A stretch of 64,000 nucleotides of DNA, taken from positions 8,067,001 to 8,131,000 of the forward strand of contig CM037463.1 of the NCBI GenBank assembly GCA_021014325.1, in the 5' to 3' direction. This document shows, one piece after another, positions 35,546 to 47,485 of the stretch (position 1 is the first letter of the stretch; every line of letters starts with the position of its first letter). The stretch comes from Plazaster borealis (taxonomy: Eukaryota; Echinodermata; Asteroidea; Forcipulatida; Labidiasteridae). Position numbers and translations under genes: made by a program. The notes under the pieces were generated by a model that was given only the letters and a program-made list of their open reading frames with translations, did not search any database and had not been told where the DNA came from.

Positions 35546-36800
35546 AAAAATTCTGAAAATTTGACCATGCCGGCATGGTGAATTTTGTTGGTTTTGGACC
35601 CAAACTTCAAACTCACACAAAATTCTCCATATTTCTCAAACTATGGCTTATTTACCAAGTCCGCACACATAAAATGTCTTGAGTAGTCCACTCTGTATCA
35701 TGTGGAACTATAAAATAAAAATAAAAAATGACAAAAATTCTGAAAATTTGACCATGCCGACATGGTGAATTTTGTTGATTTTGGACCCAAACTTCAAACT
35801 CACACAAAATTCCCCGTATTTCTGAAATAATGACTTACTTACCCAGTTCGCACACATAAATTGTCTTCAGTAGTCCGCTCTGTATCATTTGGAACTATAA
35901 AAAAAAAAAAAAAGTGTTGACCCAAATTCTGAAAATTCACACAAAATTCTCCATATTTAACAAATTATGGCTTATTTACACAGTCCGCACACATAAAATG
36001 TCTTCAGTAGTCCGCTCTGTATCATTTGGAACTATAAAAATTTTTTTAAAATGTTGACCCAAATTCAGAAAATTGGACCATGCCGGCATGGTGAATTTTG
36101 TTGATTTTGGACCCAAACTTCAAACTCACACAAAATTCTCCATGTTTCTCAAACTATGGCTTATTTAACTAGTCCGCACACATAAAATGTCTTCAGTAGT
36201 CCGCTCTGTATCATTTGGAACTTTAAAATAAAAATAAAAATGTTGACCCAAATTCTGAAAATTTGACCATGCCGGCATGGTGAATTATGTTGATTTTGGA
36301 CCCAAACTTCAAACTCACACAAAATTCTCCATATTTCTCAAACTATGGCTTATTTACCAAGTCCGCACACATAAAATGTCTTGAGCTGTCCATTCTGTAT
36401 CATTTGGAACTTTAAAAAATTTTAAAAAATGTTGACCGAAATTCTGAAAATTTGACCATGCCGGCATGGTGAATTTTGTTGATTTTGGACCCAAACTTCA
36501 AACTCACACAAAATTCTCCATATTTCTCAAACTATGGCTTATTTACACAGTCCGCACACATAAAATGTCTTCAGTAGTCCGCTCTATATCATGTGGAACT
36601 ATAAAATCAAAAAAAAAAATGTTGACCCAAATTCTGAAAGTTTGACCATGCCCGCATGGTGAATTTTGTTGATTTTGGACCCAAACTTCAAACTCACACA
36701 AAATTCTCCATATTTCTCAAACTATGGCTTATTTACCTAGTCCGCACACATAAAATGTCTTCAGTAGTCCGCTCTGTATCATTTGGAACTACAAAATCAA
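35546..36800 (+). repeat. 1.46-kb local duplication, second unit (one monomer shorter)
   Basis: Offset from the first unit is about 1,458-1,462 bp over the early part and drops to about 1,270 bp after the missing monomer. The loss of exactly one monomer between otherwise matching units points to unequal exchange. Confidence 0.85.
35925..35945 (+). repeat. Second monomer junction lacking the palindrome
   Basis: Same breakpoint as at 34478, in the second unit of the local duplication. The deletion was therefore copied, not repeated independently. Confidence 0.88.
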
Positions 36801-39800
36801 AAAAAAATGTTGACAAAAATTCTGAAAATTTGACCATGCCGGCATGGTGAATTTTGTTGGTTTTGGACCCAAACTTCAAACTCACACAAAATTCTCCATA
36901 TTTCTCAAACTATGGCTTATTTACCAAGTCCGCACACATAAAATGTCTTCAGTAGTCTGCTCTGTATCATTTGGAACTATAAAATCCAAAAAAAATGTTG
37001 ACCCAAATTCTGAAAATTTGACCATGCCGGCATGGTGAATTTTGTTGGTTTTGGACCCAAACTTCAAACTCACACAAAATTCTCCATATTTCTCAAACTA
37101 TGGCTTATTTACCTAGTCCACACACATAAAATGTCTTCAGTAGTCCGCTCTGTATCATTTGGAACTTTAAAAAATTTAAAAAAATGTTGACCCAAATTCT
37201 GAAAATTTGACCATGCCGGCATGGTGAATTTTGTTGGTTTTGGACCCAAACTTCAAACTCACACAAAATTCTCCATATTTCTCAAACTATGGCTTATTTA
37301 CCTAGTCCGCACACATAAAATGTCTTGAGTAGTCCGCTCTGTATCATTTGGAACTATAAAAAATTTTAAAAAATGTTGACCCAAATTCTGAAAATTTGAC
37401 CATGCCGGCATGGTGAATTTTGTTGATTTTGGACCCAAACTTCAAACTCACACAAAATTCTCCATATTTCTCAAACTATGGCTTATTTACCTAGTCCGCA
37501 CACATAAAATGTCTTCAGTAGTCCGCTCTGTATCATTTGGAACTATAAAATCAAAAAAAAATGTTGACCCAAATTCTGAAAATTTGACCATGCCGGCATG
37601 GTGAATTTTGTTGATTTTGGACCCAAACTTCAAACTCACACAAAATTCTCCATATTTCTCAAACTATGGCTTATTTACCTAGTTCGCACACATAAAATGT
37701 CTTCAGTAGTCCGCTCTGTATCATTTGGAACTATAAAATCAAAAAAAAAATGTTGACCCAAATTCTGAAAATTTGACCATGCCGGCATGGTGAATTTTGT
37801 TGATTTTGGACCCAAACTTCAAACTCACACAAAATTCTCCATATTTCTCAAACTATGGCTTATTTACCCAGACCACACACATAAAATGTCTTCAGTAGTC
37901 CGCTCTGTATCATTTGGAACTATAAAATCAAAAAAAAAATGTTGACAAAAATTCTGAAAATTTGACCATGCCGGCATGCTGAATTTTTGTTGATTTTGGA
38001 CCCAAACTTCAAACTCACACAAAATTTTCCATATTTCTCAAACTATGGCTTATTTACCTAGTACGCACACATAAAATGTCTTCAGTAGTCCGCTCTGTAT
38101 CATGTGGAACTATAAAAAAAAATTTAAAATGTTGACCCAAATTCTGAAAATTTGACCATGGCGGCATGGTGAATTTTGTTGGTTTTGGACCCAAACTTCA
38201 AACTCACACAAAATTGTCCATATTTCTCAAACTATGGCTTATTTACCTAGTCCGCACACATAAAATGTCTTGAGCTGTCCATTCTGTATCATTTGGAACT
38301 ATAAAATCAGAAAAAAATGTTGACCCAAATTCTGAAAATTTGACCATGCCGGCATGGTGAATTTTGTTGGTTTTGGACCCAAACTTCAAACTCACACAAA
38401 ATTCTCCATATTTCTCAAACTATGGCTTATTTACCAAGTCCGCACACATAAAATGTCTTCAGTAGTCTGCTCTGTATCATTTGGAACTATAAAATCCAAA
38501 AAAAATGTTGACCCAAATTCTGAAAATTTGACCATGCCGGCATGGTGAATTTTGTTGGTTTTGGACCCAAACTTCAAACTCACACAAAATTCTCCATATT
38601 TCTCAAACTATGGCTTATTTACCTAGTCCACACACATAAAATGTCTTCAGTAGTCCGCTCTGTATCATTTGGAACTTTAAAAAATTTTAAAAAAATGTTG
38701 ACCGAAATTCTGAAAATTGGACCATGCCGGCATGGTGAATTTTGTTGATTTTGGACCCAAACTTCAAACTCACACAAAATTGTCCATATTTCTCAAACTA
38801 TGGCTTATTTACACAGTCCGCACACATAAAATATCTTCAGTAGTCCGCTCTATATCATGTGGAACTATAAAATCAAAAAAAAAAATGTTGACCCAAATTC
38901 TGAAAGTTTGACCCTGCCCGCATGGTGAATTTTGTTGATTTTGGACCCAAACTTCAAACTCACACAAAATTCTCCATATTTCTCAAACTATGGCTTATTT
39001 ACCTAGTTCGCACACATAAAATGTCTTCAGTAGTCCGCTCTGTATCATTTGGAACTTTAAAAAATTTAAAAAAATGTTGACCCAAATTCTGAAAATTTGA
39101 CCATGCCGGCATGGTGAATTTTGTTGGTTTTGGACCCAAACTTCAAACTCACACAAAATTGTCCATATTTCTCAAACTATGGCTTATTTACCTAGTCCGC
39201 ACACATAAAATGTCTTGAGTAGTCCGCTCTGTATCATTTGGAAGTATAAAAATTTTTTTAAAATGTTGACCCAAATTCTGAAAATTGACCATGCCGGCAT
39301 GGTGAATTTTGTTGATTTTGGACCCAAACTTCAAACTCACACAAAATTCTCCATATTTCTCAAACTATGGCTTATTTACCTAGTCCGCACACATAAAATG
39401 TCTTGAGTAGTCCGCTCTGTATCATTTGGAACTATAAAATCAAAAAAAAAATGTTGACAAAAATTGTGAAAATTTGACCATGCCGGCATGGTGAATTTTG
39501 TTGATTTTGGACCCAAACTTCAAACTCACACAAAATTCTCCATATTTCTCAAACTATGGCTTATTTACCTAGTCCGCACACATAAAATGTCTTCAGTAGT
39601 CCGCTCTGTATCATTTGGAACTTTAAAATAAAATAAAAAATGTTGACCCAAATTCTGAAAATTTGACCATGCCGGCATGGTGAATTTTGTTGATTTTGGA
39701 CCCAAACTTCAAACTCACACAAAATTCTCCATATTTCTCAAATTATGACTTACTTACCCAGTTCGCACACATAAATTGTCTTCAGTAGTCCACTCTGTAT

Positions 39801-40405
39801 CATTTGGAACTATAAAGTCAAAAAAAAAATGTTGACCAAAATTCTGAAAATTTGACCATGCCGGCATGGTGAATTTTGTTGATTTTGGACCCAGACTTCA
39901 AACTCACACAAAATTGTCCATATTTCTCAAACTATGGCTTATTTACCCAGACCACACACATAAAATGTCTTCAGTAGTCCGCTCTGTATCATTTGGAACT
40001 ATAAAATAAAATAAAAAATGTTGACCAAAATTCTGAAAATTTGACCATGCCGGCATGGTGAATTTTTGTTGATTTTGGACCCAAACTTCAAACTCACACA
40101 AAATTTTCCATATTTCTCAAACTATGGCTTATTTACCTAGTACGCACACATAAAATGTCTTCAGTAGTCCGCTCTGTATCATGTGGAACTATAAAAAAAT
40201 TTTTAAAATGTTGACCCAAATTCTGAAAATTTGACCATGGCGGCATGGTGAATTTTGTTGGTTTTGGACCCAAACTTCAAACTCACACAAAATTCTCCAT
40301 ATTTCTCAAACTATGGCTTATTTACCTAGTCCGCACACATAAAATGTCTTGAGCTGTCCATTCTGTATCATTTGGAACTATAAAATCAGAAAAAAATGTT
40401 GACCC

Positions 40406-41083
40406 AAATTCTGAAAACTTGACCATGCCGGCATGGTGAATTTTGTTGATTTTGGACCCAAACTTCAAACTCACACAAAATTCTCCATATTTCTCAAACT
40501 ATGGCTTATTTACCTAGTCCGCACACATAAAATGTCTTCAGTAGTCCACTCTGTATCATTTGGAACTATAAAATCAAAAAAAAATGTTGACCCAAATTCT
40601 GAAAATTTGACCATGCCGGCATGGTGAATTTTGTTGGTTTTGGACCCAAACTTCAAACTCACACAAAATTGTCCATATTTCTCAAACTATGGCTTATTTA
40701 CCTAGTCCACACACATAAAATGTCTTCAGTAGTCCGCTCTGTATCATTTGGAACTACAAAATCAAAAAGAAAATGTTGACCCAAATTCTGAAAATTTGAC
40801 CATGCCGGCATGGTGAATTTTGTTGATTTTGGACCCAAACTTCAAACTCACACAAAATTCTCCATATTTCTCAAACTATGGCTTATTTACACAGTCCGCA
40901 CACATAAAATGTCTTGAGAAGTCCACTTTGTATCATTTGGAACTATAAAATAAAAAAAAAATGTTGACCCAAATTCTGAAAATTTGACCATGCCGGCATG
41001 GTGAATTTTGTTGATTTTGGACCCAAACTTCAAACTCACACAAAATTCTCCATATTTCTCAAACTATGGCTTATTTACCTAGT
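40406..41083 (+). repeat. 678-bp exact direct repeat, first copy
   Basis: Line by line, the sequence matches 41546-42223 at a constant offset of 1,140 bp (six monomers) with no difference seen. It includes private variants such as TGAAAACTTGACC, GGAACTACAAAATC, TTGAGAAGTCCACTTTG and AAAATAAAAAAAAAATG. The match breaks at 40405 versus 41545 and at 41084 versus 42224. Confidence 0.93.
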
Positions 41084-41545
41084 TCGCACACATAAAATGT
41101 CTTCAGTAGTTCGCTCTGTATCATTTGGAACTATAAAATCAAAAAAAAAAATGTTGACAAAAATTCTGAAAATTTGACCATGCCTGCATGGTGAATTTTG
41201 TTGATTTTGGACCCAAACTTCAAACTTACACAAAATTCTCCATATTTCTCAAACTATGGCTTATTTACCTAGTCCACACACATAAAATGTCTTCAGTAGT
41301 CCACTCTGTATCATTTGGAACTATAAAATCAAAAAAAAAATGTTGACCAAAATTCTGAAAATTTGACCATGCCGGCATGGTGAATTTTGTTGATTTTGGA
41401 CCCAAACTTCAAACTCACACTAAATTCCCCATATTTCTCAAATTATGACTTACATGTACTTACCCAGTTCGCACACATAAATTGTCTTCAGTAGTCCTCT
41501 CTGTATCATTTGGAATTATAAAATCAAAAAAAAATATGTTGACCA

Positions 41546-42223
41546 AAATTCTGAAAACTTGACCATGCCGGCATGGTGAATTTTGTTGATTTTGGACCCA
41601 AACTTCAAACTCACACAAAATTCTCCATATTTCTCAAACTATGGCTTATTTACCTAGTCCGCACACATAAAATGTCTTCAGTAGTCCACTCTGTATCATT
41701 TGGAACTATAAAATCAAAAAAAAATGTTGACCCAAATTCTGAAAATTTGACCATGCCGGCATGGTGAATTTTGTTGGTTTTGGACCCAAACTTCAAACTC
41801 ACACAAAATTGTCCATATTTCTCAAACTATGGCTTATTTACCTAGTCCACACACATAAAATGTCTTCAGTAGTCCGCTCTGTATCATTTGGAACTACAAA
41901 ATCAAAAAGAAAATGTTGACCCAAATTCTGAAAATTTGACCATGCCGGCATGGTGAATTTTGTTGATTTTGGACCCAAACTTCAAACTCACACAAAATTC
42001 TCCATATTTCTCAAACTATGGCTTATTTACACAGTCCGCACACATAAAATGTCTTGAGAAGTCCACTTTGTATCATTTGGAACTATAAAATAAAAAAAAA
42101 ATGTTGACCCAAATTCTGAAAATTTGACCATGCCGGCATGGTGAATTTTGTTGATTTTGGACCCAAACTTCAAACTCACACAAAATTCTCCATATTTCTC
42201 AAACTATGGCTTATTTACCTAGT
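41546..42223 (+). repeat. 678-bp exact direct repeat, second copy
   Basis: Second member of the pair at offset 1,140 bp. No difference was found by eye, which suggests a very recent duplication or conversion, or an assembly duplication. Confidence 0.93.
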
Positions 42224-42274
42224 CCGCACACATAAAATGTCTTGAGTAGTCCGCTCTGTATCATTTGGAACTAT

Positions 42275-42290
42275 AAAATTCTGAAAATTT
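42275..42290 (+). repeat. Monomer with deleted A-rich spacer
   Basis: GGAACTATAAAATTCTGAAAATTTG runs straight from the TATAAAA motif to ATTCTG, without the A run and GTTGACC. About 23 bp are missing, probably through the short AAAATT match. Confidence 0.8.
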
Positions 42291-43951
42291 GACCATGCCG
42301 GCATGGTGAATTTTGTTGATTTTGGACCCAAACTTCAAACTCACACAAAATTCTCCATATTTCTCAAACTATGGCTTATTTACCTAGTCCGCACACATAA
42401 AATGTCTTGAGTAGTCCGCTCTGTATCATTTGGAACTATAAAATCAAAAAGAAAAAGTTGACCAAAATTCTGAAAATTTGACCATGCCGGCATGGTGAAT
42501 TTTGTTGATTTTGGACCCAAACTTCAAACTCACACAAAATTCTCCATATTTCTCAAACTATGGCTTATTTACACAGTCCGCACACATAAAATGTCTTCAG
42601 TAGTCTGCTCTGTATCATTTGGAACTATAAAATCAAAAAAAAAAATGTTGACCCAAATTCTGAAAATTTGACCATGCCGGCATGGTGAATTATGTTGATT
42701 TTGGACCCAAACTTCAAACTCACACAAAATTTTCCATATTTCTCAAACTATGGCTTATTTACCTAGTCCGCACACATAAAATGTCTTCAGTAGTCCGCTC
42801 TGTATCATTTGGAACTATAAAAAATTTTTAAAAATGTTGACCCAAATTCTGAAAATTTGACCATGCCGGCATGGTGAATTTTGTTGATTTTGGACCCAAA
42901 CTTCAAACTCACACAAAATTCTCCATATTTCTCAAACTATGGCTTATTTACGTAGTTCGCACACATAAAATGTCTTCAGTAGTCCGCTCTGTATCATTTG
43001 GAACTATAAAATCAAAAAAAAAATGTTGACCCAAATTCTGAAAATTTGACCATGCCAGCATGGTGAATTATGTTGATTTTGGACCCAAACTTCAAACTCA
43101 CACAAAATTGTCCATATTTCTCAAACTATGGCTTATTTACCTAGTCCGCACACATAAAATGTCTTCAGTAGTCTGCTCTGTATCATGTGGAACTATAAAA
43201 TCAAAAAAAAAAATGTTGACAAAAATTCTGAAAATTTGACCATGCCGGCATGGTGAATTTTGTTGGTTTTGGACCCAAACTTCAAACTTACACAAAATTC
43301 TCCATATTTCTCAAACTATGGCTTATTTACCTAGTTCGCACGCATAAAATGTCTTCAGTAGTCCGCTCTGTATCATTTGGAACTATAAAATAAAAATAAA
43401 AAATGTTGACCCAAATTCTGAAAATTTGACCATGCCGGCATGGTGAATTTTGTTGATTTTGGACCCAAACTTCAAACTCACACAAATTTCCCCGTATTTC
43501 TGAAATAATGACTTACTTACCCAGTTCGCACACATAAATTGTCTTCAGTAGTCCGCTCTGTATCATTTGGAACTATAAAAAAAAAAAAAAAATGTTGACC
43601 AAAATTCTGAAAATTTGACCATGCCGGCATGGTGAATTTTGTTGATTTTGGACCCAAACTTCAAACTCACACTAAATTCCCCATATTTCTCAAATTATGA
43701 CTTACTTACCTAGTTCGCACACATAAATTGTCTTCAGTAGTCCACTCTGTATCATTTGGAACTATAAAATAAAATAAAAAGTGTTGACCCAAATTCTGAA
43801 AATTTGACCATGCCGGCATGGTGAATTATGTTGATTTTGGACCCAAACTTCAAACTCACACAAAATTCTCCATATTTCTCAAACTATGGCTTATTTACCT
43901 AGTCCGCACATATAAAATGTCTTCAGTAGTCTGCTCTGTATCATGTGGAAC

Positions 43952-45478
43952 AGACATGTGGTGTACCGGGAAGAAAAATTCACGATAACCTTACCCTTTT
44001 GCGTGATAGCATTGATTACATTAATTGGAACAATAAGGAAGCAGCAATCTTAAGTATCGACCAGGAGAAGGCTTTCCATAGAATTAATTGAGAATTATAT
44101 GTTTAGCATGCTTGAAAAAATGGGAATTCCCCCCAAATTCATTCAATGGATCAAGCTTTTGTATAGCAATCCTGTGAGCTGTGTCATTGTAAATAACTTC
44201 ATTGGCAGACCTTTCCAAATAAGTAGAGGAATCAGACAAGGGTGTCCCCTGTCTCCATTGTTATATGCAGTCTGTGCAGAAGGTTTAGGAACTCTGATTA
44301 GAATCAATAATGGGTTGCATGGTATTCAGTCTCCAGGTGGAACTGAATGTGTTAAAATTATCCAGCATGCCGATGATGCAACAGTTTTTATTTCTAAAGA
44401 AAGTGATTTTCAGGTCATTACGGATGTTTTGTGTAAATATTGTAAAGGTAGCGGATCTAAGGTGAACACAAGTAAAACCACGGGTCTATGGCTTGGCAAA
44501 TGGAAGAACAGAATGGACAAGCCATGTGGCTTCAACTGGAACAATGATAAAATGAAAATTTTGGGTATCCTTTTTGGAAACAATGTCACACCGGCTGACA
44601 ACTGGGAACCCGGAATAAGCAAACTTAAGTGCAAGTTAAATATGTTTAGACAGCGGGACCTGACTCTGGCGGGCAAGGCCGTTATTGTTAACGTCACGGT
44701 CGGAAGCAGACTGAACTATGTGGGTAGCGTTCTCTCTTGCCTGGATGAGTTTGTAAAGAAAATCGAAAACATTATTTTTAGTTTTTACTGGTCAGGTAAA
44801 CCCGACAAAATCAAGCGCGCCACTATCACCGGACCTCGATACATGGGAGGAACGGGTCTTTTGGACGTCGGGGTCAGGTTACGCTGTCTAAAACTGATGT
44901 GGTTGAGTAATTATATCAAAAGTAATGGTAAATGGAAATCATTCTTTAACTATTGGATCGAGAAAACTGGTGAAAGCCATAGTCTGGGATGGCATGTATT
45001 TGGAAAAACCAAGAAAAAGTCATTGCAGACCACTCCCTTTTATATGGACCTTTTTACAGCCTACGAACAATCAGGGAGTGTTTTCAGACCAGAATTCTCC
45101 TCAGTTTTGGAAGTAATGAACGTCCCTCTCTGGAATAATTCAGTGGTTACGGGTAATAAGGATAAAGATTTAGCGAGTCCTGTTCTAATAAAGAACAACA
45201 TCATCAAATTGCATCATGTAGTTAAAAACAGCAGACTTATTACCTTTAAGGAATTGGCTAGGAGGTGCAAAATAAATTGTATCAATGCCGGACGCATAGT
45301 TAAGCGTCTTGAACAAAACATCAATCCAGTCCTCCTCAAAGAAAAACGTTGTGGGCCCAATAACCATCCAAGCAGGTGGCTGAAATTCCAAATTGACCCC
45401 GGGGATGAGGGTTTGCTACCCTTTTCTAAAGTTACCACGAAATTAATGTACAAGTCACTTAACCTCATATGTACTTAA
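43952..45478 (+). pseudogene. LINE reverse transcriptase fragment, copy 4 (longest open frame)
   Basis: Apart from the shared TGA at 44089-44091, this copy is open for 459 codons (44099-45478). Counting from the ATG at 44099, the frame holds GIRQGCPLSP at about 44-53, HADD at about 90-93 and the L1-type region after the core up to LNLICT. The C-terminal zinc knuckle is removed by the 775-bp deletion, and TAA follows soon after that junction. Private changes include KAFH for KAFD just before the stop, CLDEF for CPDEF and GPRYMGG for GPGYMGG. Asp to His lies in motif A, next to the likely catalytic Asp, a further sign of decay. The length of the open frame probably reflects youth of the duplication, not function. 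Confidence 0.93.
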
Positions 45479-45550
45479 TGTATTGATATATCAGTATGTG
45501 CATTATTGTTTTTCATAGAAGATGAGTGTACTTGTAATTAAATGGAGTTG

Positions 45551-45556
45551 AATAAA
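45551..45556 (+). promoter_or_regulatory. LINE copy 4 polyadenylation signal
   Basis: AATAAA ahead of the A-rich 3' tail, same position as in the other copies. Confidence 0.7.
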
Positions 45557-45603
45557 CGGAGTCTAAGAGCTCCACTCAAAAGAAAAAAAAAATCATGTGG
45601 AAC

Positions 45604-47485
45604 TATAAAATCAAAAAAAAAAATGTTGACAAAAATTCTGAAAATTTGACCATGCCGGCATGGTGAATTTTGTTGGTTTTGGACCCAAACTTCAAACTCA
45701 CACAAAATTCTCCATATTTCTCAAACTATGGCTTATTTACCTAGTCCGCACACATAAAATGTCTTGAGTAGTCCGCTCTGTATCATTTGGAACTATAAAA
45801 TCAAAAAAAAAAAGTGTTGACCCAAATTCTGAAAATTTGACCATGCCGGCATGGTGAATTTTGTTGATTTTGGACCCAAACTTCAAACTCACACAAAATT
45901 CTCCATATTTCTCAAATTATGACTTACTTACCCAGTTCGCACACATAAATTGTCTTCAGTAGTCCACTCTGTATCATTTGGAACTATAAAATCAAAAAAA
46001 AAATGTTGACCAAAATTCTGAAAATTTGACCATGCCGGCATGGTGAATTTTGTTGATTTTGGACCCAAACTTCAAACTCACACAAAATTCTCCATATTTC
46101 TCAAACTATGGCTTATTTACCCAGACCACACACATAAAATGTCTTCAGTAGTCCGCTCTGTATCATTTGGAACTATAAAATCAAAAAAAAATGTTGACCA
46201 AAATTCTGAAAATTTGACCATGCCGGCATGGTGAATTTTGTTGATTTTGGACCCAAACTTCAAACTCACACAAAATTCTCCATATTTCTCAAACTATGGC
46301 TTATTTACCTAGTCCGCACACATAAAATGTCTTCAGTAGTCCGCTCTGTATCATTTGGAACTATAAAATCAAAAAAAAAATGTTGACCCAAATTCTGAAA
46401 ATTGGACCATGCCGGCATGGTGAATTTTGTTGATTTTGGACCCAAACTTCAAACTCACACAAAATTCTCCATATTTCTCAAACTATGGCTTATTTACCTA
46501 GTCTGCACACATAAAATGTCTTCAGTAGTCCGCTCTGTATCATTTGGAACTATAAAATAAAATAAAAAATGTTGACCCAAATTCTGAAAATTTGACCATG
46601 CCGGCATGGTGAATTTTGTTGGTTTTGGACCCAAACTTCAAACTCACACAAAATTTTCCATATTTCTCAAAATATGACTTACTTACCCAGTTCGCACACA
46701 TAAATTGTCTTCAGTAGTCCACTCTGTATCATTTGGAACTATAAAATCAAAAAATAAATGTTGACCCAAATTCTGAAAATTTGACCATGCCGGCATGGTG
46801 AATTTTGTTGATTTTGGACCCAAACTTCAAACTCACACAAAATTCTCCATATTTCTCAAACTATGGCTTATTTACCTAGTTCACACACATAAAATGTCTT
46901 CAGTAGTCCGCTCTGTATCATTTGGAACTATAAAAACAAAAAAAAAATGTTGACCCAAATTCTGAAAATTTGACCATGCCGGCATGGTGAATTTTGTTGA
47001 TTTTGGACCCAAACTTCAAACTCACACAAAATTCCCCATATTTCTCAAATTATGACTTACTTACCCAGTTCGCACACATAAATTGTCTTCAGTAGTCCAC
47101 TCTGTATCATTTGGAACTATAAAATCCAAAAAAAAAATGTTGACCAAAACTCTGAAAATTTGACCATGCCGGCATGGTGAATTTGGTTGGTTTTGGACCC
47201 AAACTTCAAACTCACACAAAATTCTCCATATTTCTCAAACTATGGCTTATTTACCTAGTCCGCACACATAAAATGTCTTCAGTAGTCTGCTCTGTATCAT
47301 GTGGAACTATAAAATCCAAAAAAAAAATGTTGACAAAAATTCTGAAAATTTGACCATGCCGGCATGGTGAATTATGTTGATTTTGGACCCAAACTTCAAA
47401 CTCACACAAAATTCTCCATATTTCTCAAACTATGGCTTATTTACCTAGTCCACACACATAAAATGTCTTCAGTGTCATGTGGAAC
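45604..47485 (+). repeat. Satellite array, segment 6
   Basis: About ten monomers between LINE copies 4 and 5, the shortest spacing in the window (3,534 bp from LINE start to LINE start). No gene. CTCAAATTATGACTT monomers lie near 45915 and 47045. The last monomer carries GAATTATGTTG and is about 12 bp short just before the LINE (CTTCAGTGTCATG at 47468-47480). Confidence 0.97.

Larger units (their letters stand above)
34056..43951 (+). repeat. Satellite array, segment 5
   Basis: About 52 monomers between LINE copies 3 and 4, with no gene. This is the segment with the clearest local duplications: about 1.46 kb (34.08-35.54 and 35.54-36.8 kb), 1.51 kb (ATGGTGA at 36844 and 38354 begin matching runs) and 1.14 kb (40406-41083 and 41546-42223). 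Two monomers without a palindrome lie near 34478 and 35937, and a spacer-deleted monomer near 42280. The variant TTGAGCTGTCCATTCTG marks monomers near 34922, 36381, 38270 and 40350. Confidence 0.97.
43952..45591 (+). mobile_element. LINE copy 4, 5'-truncated L1/Tx1-like retrotransposon
   Basis: A 1,640-bp copy with target duplication ATCATGTGGAAC at 43940-43951 and 45592-45603. It shares the 775-bp deletion and upstream TGA with copies 1, 2 and 5. It also shares some bases with copy 3 (a CCC proline codon after MGI, and CAGCGGGAC), so it looks like the earliest branch of the four-copy lineage. AATAAA is at 45551-45556. Confidence 0.95.

Noticed and set aside
43952..45478. LINE copy 4 as an active element
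   Set aside because: It has no endonuclease, promoter or zinc knuckle, and the frame has a TGA ahead of the longest open part and a changed motif A residue.
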